A stretch of DNA of 64,000 bases from NCBI RefSeq assembly GCF_007565055.1, contig NC_044554.1, positions 49,573,176 through 49,637,175 of the forward strand, written 5' to 3'. Shown here one piece after another: positions 29,129 to 41,200 of this stretch. Position numbers and translations under genes: made by a program. The notes below the pieces were generated by a model. That model did no database searches and had not been told where the DNA came from. It worked only from the letters and a program-made list of their open reading frames with translations. The stretch is from Rhinopithecus roxellana (Eukaryota; Chordata; Mammalia; Primates; Cercopithecidae). Each line of letters opens with the position of its first letter. Positions within the stretch are counted from its first letter, which is position 1.

Positions 29129-29834
29129 TTTGTTTCCTACTAAAACTTCTGTAGAAAGTACCTACAGAACATTCCATCTCTTGCCAAACTTCCATGGCCC
29201 ATCTGCACCTGCACTTACCTCTCAGGCATATCCTTTAGATACAACGCACCCCCAAAATATCCCAACTTACACAAATCCATTGCTTTGATCTCTTCTATGC
29301 CACATTAGAATTCTCTTACAATCTATGCCCACTCTAGAAGACCTTAAATGCAACCAGGTAAGAAATGGAATTTTACTACCTTCATTCTCCCATTCTTTTA
29401 TTCCAGCCCAATCTGTTATGGCAGCCTACATCTCATAGTCTAAATAACCAAGAACCAGCACTGGTTGCTAATGACTTCCATTTCATCTATGAGAAATCCC
29501 AGGACTAGGCCAACTGAGATGGACCCACACCTGCATATATTTACAGGACTATGGCAGCAAAATAAGAAGGGGTTTTCAGGTCTGGGTATACCTTGTGAGG
29601 TGGTGAGGAAGGCTGCAGTGTAAGGGGCTAAGGAAACAAAATCTGTGGACTTCAGAGGACTGAGTATCTACAGAAACAGATATTGAGCACACAACAGTAA
29701 TAAATATGAGCATTTATTTGGCACCTGATGGCAATACAAAATCCTGGCAGTGGGAGTGGAAAGGTTATCTCACTCAAATACTTCCATCCTATGTCGACCC
29801 AAAGGCAGGACTTGGCAGCAAGGCTTCAAACCAC

Positions 29835-30215
29835 CCAGCTCACAGAACAAATATTTATTGAGCACCTTGACTACTACAGGCCTAGCATTTTGCTAGGGAC
29901 CATGGGAGATGTGAAGGAAGTTATCTCACACATGAAATGTCTTCAAGGAGCTAAAAATGCCAGCAGATAAAAGCAAAACACATGGAAAAACAAAGAACAC
30001 GTAATAATCCGTGTATATTGTCAAAAGGAACATTTTATCAAAAGGTAGGATTGCAGCTAAGGTTGGCTTGCCCTCTTCCCTCTTTTATTCAACAAACATT
30101 TACTGAAGACCCACTATGTGCCAAGCACTTGGTACATGATGATGAATAAAACAAACAAGGTTTCTGCCCTCATTTACAGGCTGGTAGGGGAGACAGAAAT
30201 GAACAACTAGAAGTA
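29835..30215. repeat. L2/MIR-type fossils
   Basis: Two stretches (29848 and 30089) follow the AATATTTATTGAGCACC / CACTATGTGCCAAGCACTTG pattern of ancient L2. Confidence 0.5.
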
Positions 30216-30603
30216 GCATACATATAAACTGCAAGAAGTGCAATGAGGGGAAAAGACAAGATGTGGTGACAGACACAGGAGTAGACTGCTCAGGGACTGA
30301 AGGGCCCGGGAACGGTCAAGACTTGAGGAATAAGGACACCACCTGAGTCAAGAGTGGTGGGGGCGGAGAGATGAGAAGGCCCAGGAAGAGGGCAGGAAAA
30401 AGCACAAAATTAGAAGCTGAGGAGGCCATTCGGGCTGGAGCTTAGCAAGAAATCACCATTTAATGAGGTTCAAGGGGAAGGCAAGAACCAGTTCTCATAA
30501 ACGAAGGTGAGAAGTTTAAATTTTAAATGAGGTGTAATAGAAAGCAGAAGGGTTCTAAGCAGGGAGGTGACATAATCAGATTTATATTTAAACAACCAAA
30601 ACC

Positions 30604-30775
30604 TGGCCAGGCGTGGTGGCTCACACCTGTAGTCCCAGCTATTTGAGAGGCTGAGGCGGGAGGATGGCTTGAGGCCAGGAGTTCGAGACCAGTCTGAGAA
30701 ACATAGTGAGAACTTGCCTTAAAAAACAAAAAATACCAAATAACCAAAATAAAAATAAAAATAAAAATAAAAACT
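30604..30775 (+). mobile_element. Alu monomer with (AAAAT)n tail
   Basis: Single arm followed by AAAATA repeats. Confidence 0.82.
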
Positions 30776-31184
30776 ACTCTGTTATGTGGAGAATAGACTA
30801 GAGGAAGAAAGAAGTTTTTTTTTTAAAAAGGTCTTAAAGAACAGGGAAGTTTCAGATAAGCAGGGATAAAGGTTTCTAGATTGAAAAATGACACGTATAG
30901 CACTGAAATAAAGGCCACATAATATCAAAGGAGAGTTTAATACTGAAGCAGAAAGCAGGAACAAAGAACTACATTACATCTTTGAGTGTTTACGGGATCC
31001 AGTAAAGCAGGATTCTAGACAGATTTGGTGGCAGCAGTCAACAGGATGAAATGAAGGTAAAGAGGGGACAGATATGAAGCAGGGAGATAGCTAGCAAGTT
31101 TTTCTAGAAATCTAGATATGAAGTGCAGGTTGATTGAATGAAAGTGGGAATAGTAAGGGAGAGAGATGGACATTTCACGGGAAG

Positions 31185-31202
31185 GAAAGAGAGAGAGAGA
31201 GA

Positions 31203-31254
<52 letters not shown>

Positions 31255-31266
31255 GAGAGAGAGAGG
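31185..31266. repeat. (GA)n microsatellite in CASP2 3' UTR
   Basis: Imperfect GA/GAAA run; CU-rich in the CASP2 transcript orientation. Confidence 0.95.
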
Positions 31267-32087
31267 TGGTTATAGAGTCTAGGGAAACACACCATTCTTC
31301 CTGGCCTTCTCTGATGCTCCCCACGAGGCTCATTTCAGTAACAAAGCTCAGAGAAACAACCAATGAAAGATCTTTGAGACTTCCATGGGCAAAGATCAGT
31401 AAGATACAGATGCAAGGCAACGTCGGCTGACAGGCTGCAGAGCCTTGAGCCCAAACGAGGCAAGAGTGTCCTTCCACTGGGGGACCCTGCAGTACTGAAG
31501 GGAACGCAGAAGCCGCTTCTGCACACTGCAGCAAGATGTGTCTCTAGTCACACTGCAGCAAGGTGGGTCTCTAGTCATGTTTGCCCCTTCAGAGCCAAAA
31601 GATAATGTCTACATTAAATCTGGACACCTTCCAAACTCTCACTCTAGGACAAAAAGGGTGGGGGATATGAATGAAATAAAAGATAGATGATCTCTCAGAC
31701 ATCTTAACTAATGTAATAAAAGCAATTACTAAAGTGCCCTCTACAAAAGCTGGAACTGAACACAAATATGGGGAAGTTATATGCCCTCTCCCCATAATGA
31801 CACTGGGTTTACAACTTCACTTGTCAGGCTCTTCAACTGCAGCTGAAACATTCCTGGCAATAGGTCTGACCAAGGCTGGCTCTACAGGCAGAGGACTTCA
31901 CAGAAGAGGAGCTGGCCTGGAGTCCCACACTCAAAGGCAGAGATGATGGGCACAGGAAACAAGTCTGGGAGATTCCCACATTCCTGAGGGGGCAGAACAG
32001 AAGCTGTGCATCCTGAAGATCAAAGGCTCTATCACACCTCCTGTGGTCCAGTGGCTTCCACTTGGCGTGGATGATGGGGAGGTGGCA

Positions 32088-32219
32088 TCATGTGGGAGGG
32101 TGTCCTGGGAACAGGTAGAGGTGGCGGCACAGAGTGCTGCAGTATTCAGACATCTCCTTGCACCGGTGGAACTCTGTGCCAGGGGCATAGCCTTCCCGAT
32201 CCTTGATAAGTGCATTCAC
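32088..32219 (-). CDS. CASP2: CASP2 exon 11 coding part and stop
   Basis: Acceptor CTCCAG. Encodes VNALIKDREGYAPGTEFH, RCKEMSEYCSTLCRHLYLF, PGHPPT and TGA at 32088-32090. The 3' UTR continues to the left. Confidence 0.97.
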   Translation of the reverse strand: MNALIKDREGYAPGTEFHRCKEMSEYCSTLCRHLYLFPGHPPT

Positions 32220-35200
32220 CTGGAGGGGCAGAACCAACAGGCCCAAGTCTGAGAATCTCGAGCTTCATGAGAGCAGCACGATGGGAAGGGGAGACGGACT
32301 ATGAAAGAGCATTCAAGGGAGAAGGAATGTAGAGCACTGTGGAGACGCACAGGGGTCACGGAGCCCGCCGGCTCACCTTAACCAGCATGTCCGCCACGTG
32401 CATATCGCAAGCCCGCTCAGAGAACACTTGAGCGAGGGCCTCGATGTACCAGGAACCGCGTTTGGTGTTCCGCATGGCGGCAGTCCCTGCAACCAAAAGG
32501 GCATTAATCACAGTGTGAATGCCCTCACACAGCTGGACTTCCCGAACTAGACTCGGCCATGGCATCTGCACCCTCCCCAGTCAGAGAACCCAGCATGAAG
32601 AATCCAAGTCTAGGAGGGTACACTCTTTTGAATTATTGGCATACTCTGGAGATACTGTAGGTCTGTTTCCAGACCAGCTTAAGAAAGTGAATATGGCAAT
32701 AAAGCAAGTCATACAAGTTTTCAGGTCTCCCAGTGTGTATGGAAGTTATGGTTACTATCCTACAGTCTATTAAGTGTGCAACAATATTATGTCTAAAAAA
32801 TGCATATGCTGTAATTAAAACATACTTTATTGCTGAAAAATGCTAACAGAGGCATGCCAATAGAAAAATGGTGCTGATTTTAGACGCTTGAAGGAGGATT
32901 GCCACAAACCTTCAACTTGTAAAAAGCAGCTGAGCATCCCAAATCCAAAAATCTGAAATGCTTCAAAATCTGAAACTTTCCAAGTGCCAACATGATGCTC
33001 AAAGAAGGTGCTCACTGGAGCATTTTAAATTTAGAATATTTGGATATGGGACACTCAACTAGTAAGTATAACGCAAATATTCCAAAATCCAAAAAAACAA
33101 AAAAATCCAAAATCTGGGACCAAAAAAATTCTGGCCCCAACATTTCAGATAAGGGATACTCAACCTGTATCTGCAAAGCATAATAAAGCAAAGTGCAATA
33201 AAATGAGGTTGGAACTCAAAGTACCTTTGAGGCAGGCATAGCCGCATATCATGTCTGAGCGCGTGGGCAGTCTCATCTTTGGCAGCTTTTCTTTACCGGC
33301 ATCACTCTCCTCGCACCCCGGGGATCCTGCGTGGTTCTTTCCATCTTGTTGGTCAACCCCGTGATCAGTCTCATCTGTACCAAAGGCAGACAGAGTGGAC
33401 AATGATGTTACTTCTTCTGTCTCTCTTGGGCCTGTCACAGGCAAGCCCACATTCCCTACAACATTGAAGGGGAAGAGCCATTTCCAGCTGTTGCCTCCAA
33501 CCTATGGCTGATAAACTAAAAATAAATAAATAAATAATAAAAATTACTCTCCCAGCATGCATCTGTTACTCAGGGGATGTCTCATACACACTGGGCACCA
33601 CGCTCAAGCACATGCACATCTGTGTGGTTGGAGCAGTTCCCGTTCTGTGTAAGACAGGGAAAATGCCAAACCAAATACTCCTTGTAAATGGAACTGAAAA
33701 TCATCTAAGTCCACAACACACTTGTTCGATTAACAGTATGCCTGGGAGTCACAGTGCTTTTTATTGCAATACATAATAAAATATTGATATATTTAATTAC
33801 ATAAACAAGAAAAAACAAGGTAATAAATAACAAATACGGTTACCACATGTATGCTACATAAAAATCACAACCTCAAACTATCTATCAAAAAAATAATAAA
33901 ACTAAGTATGATCAGTTGTTTCCAAGGTGGTTTTGATATCTTTGAAGCACTATTTGTTTGTTAATTTCATAAGATAAATTACAGCAAGCATCCAAGATTT
34001 AAGAAAAAAAAATTTTAATTTATTTTTAAAAACAACTTTTTAAATCTTTTTTTTTTTTTTAATAGAGATGGGGTCTTGCGACATTGACCAGACTTGTCTT
34101 GAACTCCTGGCCTCGAGTGATCCTTCTGCCTTGGCCTCCCAAAGTGTTGGGATTACAAGCATAAGCCACCACACCTGGCCTTATGAAAATTTTAAGAGGA
34201 AAAACTTAAAATGGGGAGAATTTGACTATGTTCTCCCAGAAAATTTAAAAAGATCATCCTTATTCAACTTCAGCAGTACTTTCTCAACATACCGAGCAGA
34301 TCCTTGCTCTTGATACAGGCCTTATGTATCCCAAGACAGACTCTTATTTTTGATGATGATATTTTATTTTGGGTATGGGCAGGGGTGCTGTCAGTAGGAA
34401 AGACAGATAGGGAGGACTCTCAGGTCAACACATAAAAAGTAAGAGTATGCTCTATTACAGGACTTCCTGATCCATGCAACATGAAGGAGCCTAAGAAAGA
34501 TGGGAAGCTTCAAGAATTGGGGGGAAAAGAACCAAAGCATAGATAATAATAAAAATTGTCAAGCAACTGCCATGTGTTGGGCACTGTCTTACTTTAAGGC
34601 CTAGGGATAAAGTGAAGAGAAAATTCCTGCCATCATAGAGCTTACACTCTAGTTTAGAAGCTGACTGGCGCAGGGGGGTGGAGCTTTTTATAGACATTAA
34701 TTATATTAACCAAATACAGCAGGAAGACAGGTGAACTCAAATTTTCAAAAGAACAACTGGCTACTGGTCATTCCTTGAAGGATTTAATTTCAGAAAAGTT
34801 AGAGAGACAGAGCCAAAAATTCAGATTACTCCAGAAAAGAGCAATTACTCCTTATCCAGATCCAATAGGGTATTAAATCCCTGGATATAGGAGGAGAAAA
34901 TGACCATTTAACTGTCATTTTGTTAGTAAAGACGCCTAAAGGAAACAGGCTAAGCTAAAGAGAAAGGAGAATTCCTCTCTCACCTTTATATCACAGATCC
35001 ATCAATCAATAAATGCCACTGGTTCTTCTGTCACTATATCCTCATATTTGTTTTTTACGTAATACCTACAGTTTTCCAGGCAGATTAATTTTCATCCATT
35101 CATTCAACATTTATAAGTGCTACCATGCGTCAGGTAGTGCCCTGGGCCTGGGGATAGAGCAGGGAATGAAAAGTGAAGTTTGTGCCCCATAACCTTTTTC

Positions 35201-38200
35201 CTTAGTGCAGCCCCCTCCACGGCAACCTTCCTGGAAAAAAATTTCATCACATTATTTCTTACTTAAGCTTCCAACTGTTCCTTACTTTTACCGGCTGATG
35301 TCCAAAATCTGTTATGACTAAAGGTTTGAAATGAGGTGAACCTACTTTGTTATGACCAGCCACATCTCACATACTCATACAGATGCTGTTTTAAAATCAG
35401 ATCCGAGCATTGGTTTGGGAGGAGGGGAAACACAACATGCCCTTTGAATCTCAGTGTGCTTATCATGTTGTATTGTTTCCTTCTCACGACAGACTCTAGA
35501 TACTACTCTACAACTATGTAAATTAAATTACTCCGGGTACAAATGAAGCCGTATCCTATCCACAAAATCTCTTTAAACTACCCTCACTTAAAATGATCTA
35601 CTCTTACTGCATACTTCTTTCTAAGTATGGTTTGTATCTTGCTAATTTCACGCTTGCTTACATGAGACCTGTGAACTAGTCTTAAGCTACTTCATGTATA
35701 TTTACTTTATTTTCCTGAGTAACTGGTCTGCTCCTTAGAGAGGCCACACTTCCTTCTGCTTTTGTGGCATAACTGCTGTAGTCTGAGTCATGTTGCAGGA
35801 TCTCAACAGACTATATTCTGCGGTAATATCAGATCAGGATGACAATAATATTAGCTATTTACATTTGGCCACATGAGAGATTAAAACAGTAATTATTTGA
35901 ATGTTTGGACAAAGCGACCTTTGAAGCAAACTATAAGCCCTTTACAGCACTGATCGTGTTTTAAGAGTTATAGCTGGCATATTTTGTGGATGTGCTGTGA
36001 GCCAGGTACCGAGCTATGTAAGCCCTTAAATGCATAATCTCATTTAACCATCACAAGCACCTTATGAAGTATGTACAAAGACTATTTTCGTTTTATATTG
36101 AGCAAACTGAGATGGACGGATGCCATTTAACTTAACTTCACGTAACTAGTAAATGGTGAAGTCAGAATTTGACTCCAAAGTTAGGGCTCTTAATTACTAT
36201 TATTTTCCTCCAGGATGAGAAGCATGCCTATGTGTCTTTTATCCTCGTCCTGCAGTCCTGGCTCTTAAAGGAGTAAAACAGACTGCATGAGAAAAGAAGG
36301 GCAGCAGCAGCTCATGGAAAAGGAAGAGTCAAAGGCCAACACGGATTCTGTTCTGCTATCCTGCATGACCCATGAATGGTAAGAAGAAAGGAGGCAAGAG
36401 CGGAAGTGTAGGTAAAAGGGAAGTACATGGAGCAAGTGAAAAGGAGAAAGAGTGAAAGAAAGGAGATAAAACAAGGACGGGGAAAAGACAGATCAGAAAT
36501 CCATAACTGGAATGAGTAACCAAACAAAGGGCACCGGCATTAATAAAGCAGAGAAGAGTAAGAGTTCTCAGAAAGGAAAGCAAGGACACTGATAAAAGAG
36601 TCCTGAGAACAGGATATGGTGGTGCACGGAGAGCTGACCAGCCTGAGAGCCATGGGCTGCCCAAGTCCCAGCACACCCCATGCATTCGGAGACACTTACA
36701 GAGCAAGAGAGGCGGTGGCAGCAGTGAACAGAAGGAGGTGCCCAAGGGATCCAATAGCACCTGAGAGGAGCAAACAGGAAAGTGAGAGCTGGTGGGAGGC
36801 CGCCCAGGAGCCACCACCCAGGTGCTGGTCTGCCAGGGCACTCACCTCCACGGCAGGCCTGGATGAAGAACATTTTCGGTTTGTTCTGTAGGCTTGGGCA
36901 GTTGGCATTGTCAAAGAGTCGAAAAACCTCTTGTAGCTGCCAGAAAGAAATAAGGAAGAAGGGAGGTTAAGCATTGGGTGGGGCCTCCTGAAGTCCTACA
37001 CATGCAACAGTCACCATCACTGGACAGACGGCAGGCAGGAGGTGAAGCAGCCTGGTTTCAACAGCTGGCTTCCACCATGGTATCCGCACCTGGAGCAGTT
37101 TCCCATCCACACCATAGATGGCGCCCTCCACACCATGCGAGAGGAGTGCTACGATGCAGGAGTCTGTAACTCGGTGTGCAGGTAACCGCGCAAAATTCTG
37201 GAGTTTCTCTTGCATTTCCTAAAAGAAAGGAGTGTTTAGTGTTGTGCACTAGAGTCAGCACCAATATAAGCATCAAACTTTGGTTTCTTTTTGAAACCTT
37301 AAGCTATTAGAAGATAAAATGCTTTCTGTGTATTCCTGTGGTCAATGATAAAAGAAGAGACTTTTTGAGAGACTGAAGAAAGCTATGGACTCACCAGAAA
37401 AACGCATGTGAGTTCTGACACAATATTCTGAATACAGATTCAGACCTACTGAGACAGGCAAAGAGCTCCTGGATTAAAACAAGTTACTGAAGAAGCTAAT
37501 CATGAGTTGGTCAACTCTGATTAATGCCCTGTTCATAACCAGATCCTTCATTAGAGCAAGTGCCCTTGTATATAAACGGCATAAGGGTGACTCAAAGTGA
37601 GCTATGAATATGTAATATGCATATTCAGCTACAATAAACTGTTCTGTGACAGCATCATGATAGTAGAGAATAGCAATACTTGTAATGTTGTCTTCTGTCT
37701 AAGATTCTAAGTATTCGAGAGATAGTGATGATGTCTGTATAAAACGCTTTATTTCAGCAAGAGTGCGCTATAAAGAAGGATTCTATATAGGGCAGTAATT
37801 ACATACACAGGCCCTAGGATCAGATTGATCTAGGTTTGAACCTTGGCTTCATGAGTCGGAACAACTTACTCAGATCCTTGAGACGCCAACTTTCACTTTA
37901 TAAAAAAAAAAAGTTATGAGGACATTTTCTCTAAGTTTGTGAAGATTAAAATGAGATATTATGACAAAGGACTTGGCCTGGGCAACCTAGCAAGACTCCA
38001 TTAAAAAAAAAAAAAATTAGCCAGGCATGGTGGTGCATGCTTGTAGTCCCAGCTACTCTAAAGGCTACGGTGGAGGGATCACTTGAGCCTAGGAAGTAGA
38101 GGCTGTGGTGAGCCATGATTGCACCACTGCACTGTAGCTTGGGTGACAGAAAGACACCCTGTCCCAAAAAAAAAAAACAACCAAAAAAACCCAAAAACCA

Positions 38201-41200
38201 ATCGCTGTGTCTGGGACACACTGCAAAAAATCTGCCGTTATTACAATGTACACGTCTAATAAAGAGTATTTTTCTCAAAGAAATCTATTACTGGTCAATA
38301 CTGTAGTCCAACTTAAGAACTCTCTGTTCCTGTTTATTTATTTATTTTTTTTAAAGACAGGATATCGCTATGTTGCCCGGGCTTGAGCATACTGGCTATT
38401 CACAGGTGCAAGATCACTACTGATCAGTACAGGAGTTTTCACCTGCTCCATTTCTGACCTGGGCTGGTACACCCCTCCTTGGGCAACCCGGTGGTCCCCC
38501 ACTCCCAGGAGATCACCATATTGATGATGAACTTAGTTTGGACACCTGATCAGCATAGCACACTACAGCCTAGAACTCCTGGGCTCAAGGAATCTTCTTG
38601 CCTAAGCCTCTAGAGTAGCTGGGACCATAGGCATGTGCCACCATGCCTGGAGAATCTTATTTATCTTGCACTAAGTTGTGATACATGAAGACCACTACCT
38701 TAAGCATCTGGTCCATCCGTCAGAAAGTTATATTGTGTACCTAAAGAGCATAATAATCGGGCACACATTTTTAAACCTATGCCTAAACCTATGCCTCCCT
38801 CTATAATTCACGATGTCTGGGTCTTCTATCTGAGATGGGGCAGAGAGAAAACAAGTTCATTTTATTATAAACTTTAATAAAATGTAATGAAAATAAATAA
38901 TCTGGGTGGAAGAATTAAAACACACATATTTAATCACACACACTGCCAAAATAAAAAGCACACTTCTATAACACACTGCAGTAGCTCTCAAAGTGTGGCC
39001 CCTAAAGCAGCAAGAGCAGCATCACCCAAGAACTTGTAAAAAACGTGAAATTAGGCCGGGCATGGTGGCTCACGCCTGTAATCCCAACACTTTGAGGAGG
39101 CCGAGTCGGGCGGATCACAAGGTCAGGAGTTTGAGACCAGCCTGGCCAATATGGTGAAACACCGTTTCTACTAGAAATACAAAAATTAGCCGGGTGTGGT
39201 GGCGGACGCTTGTAGTCCCAGCTACTCAGGAGGCTGAGGCAGGAGAATTGCTTGAACCTGGGAGGCGGAGGTTGTAGTGAGCCGCCGAGATCGGGCCACT
39301 GCACTCCAGCCTGGGAGACAAAGCGAGACTCCATCTCAAAAAAAAAAAAAAAAAAAAAAAAAAGCGAAATCTTGGGCCCCAGCAAAATGTGTTTTTGAAC
39401 AAGTCCTCCAGGAGGTTCTGATATGTTAAAGTTTGAGAGCTACTAATTTATCTGTTCGGAATACTTCTGTTTGTAGATAATTGAGATGCAATTATATAAA
39501 ATATTTGAAAGTCTGCAATATAACTAGAAATAGATTGGTGTTGTTGAAAAGTATGTGTATTTTCTAAGTAGAAGCCAACCATAATAATAGAAATCTTAAG
39601 GTAATGACAGATAATCAAAAAATTCTTCCAAGAAAATATAATTTCAAGAGAATACATAACTGTGATTGTTCCTCTGGAGCCGACGCTAATAGAATTTTAA
39701 CTTTTTTTTTTTTTTTTTTGTGAGACAGAGTCTCGCTCTGTCGCCCAGGCTGGAGTGCAGTGGCCGGATCTCAGCTCACTGCAAGCTCCGCCCCCCGGGT
39801 TTACGCCATTCTCCTGCCTCAGCCTCCTAAGTAGCTGGGACCACAGGCGCCTGCCACCTCGCCCGGCTAGTTTTTTGTATTTTTTAGTAGAGACGGGGTT
39901 TCACCGTATTAGCCAGGATGGTCTCGATCTCCTGACCTCGTGATCCGCCCGTCTCGGCCTCCCAAAGTGCTGGGATTACAGGCTTGAGCCACCGCGCCCG
40001 GCAGAATTTTAACATTTAATACTTAAAGAAGTTAATTTTGCTCAAAGAAGAAAACAGAAATTATACACCTGGGCACCGAATCACGACCATTTTGCATTTA
40101 GTGAGATTAGGTCAGTAAATAGAAAACAATGTCCAACAACAGAATACACGCACTTTGTAACCAAACTTAGTAAGACTAAACCATTCAATAAATGGGGATT
40201 AGACATTTGGAGGAATTTTTCCACAAGTAGAATAGCTTAAAATAGGATCTGCAGATTTGTTTTTGATAAAATTACAGTACTTCTATAAATAGCAGAGTTC
40301 TTAACTCCTAAGTGTATTTTTGGCTAGGGGTTGGGGGACATGTGAAGAGAGTAACTTGTGAACCCTCTGAAATTATATGCTAAATTCTATGGGCAGCTGC
40401 ATTTTCCAGGGATGACCCATAGCTTGTCCCTACATTTTCAAAGTGGTCTGTGACCCAAATGCAAGCTAAAAAAAAAAACAATACACATGGTAAAAGTAAA
40501 TTTCCACTTTGAAGAGTACCTCGTTTCCTAACATAGGGTCAATCATAATTCTAGAACTAGTAACCTCATGAAGTAGATGCAATCAAAAGTTGGTAACAAA
40601 GAGAAAAGTGAAAAGATTAGGGCAGGGAGAATGCCCATGCTCATTGCAGCACTATTGGGGAAGAGGAGTCTCTAAGACTAATTCTACTATTTCCTGTTTT
40701 TAAATGGAATTCCTCTCTCAAGTAAAAAAGATTTGATAAGGAAAAGAAAAGAGCATCTTATTTTTTTTGGTTCTGTTTCTTTGCTTGCCAAATAGCTATA
40801 TGATAAATGAGTTGAGTCTCTACAGAGATCCCACCAGGAAGAGTATTCTGTGCAGATGCCCAGTGCACCAAATTATGACACCCATTGCAACTACCTCGTT
40901 TATAACACACACACATATCTTGTCCACATACTGTTCTCCCTGCCTAGGGTGGCTTCACCACTCCTCTCTGCTTTAGTAACTTCTATCCTTCAAGGCCAGC
41001 TTAAGTCCTGCCTCCTCCATTTATCCTTCCGATCATATCTACCTAGGCATTTCTTCTTAGCTATGACAGAGGATATTTTCTCCAATCTTGTTTAGTCCTT
41101 AGGAATATAAGAGGACACATTTCCTTTTCTGCTGATGTCAAAACTCCCTCATCTGATCTTTAAAAAAATCTGTGGCAGCTCACATAGTCCCCCATCATAA

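Larger units (their letters stand above)
29713..32087 (-). other. CASP2: Probable CASP2 3' UTR
   Basis: From the stop codon leftward there is no further CASP2 exon. The first plausible AATAAA far enough to match the roughly 2.5-kb 3' UTR of the human gene is at 29713-29718 (minus strand). Other AATAAA-like strings occur near 29850 and 30084, inside old L2 sequence, so the true end is uncertain. The span includes a CT-rich microsatellite and an Alu monomer. Confidence 0.4.
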
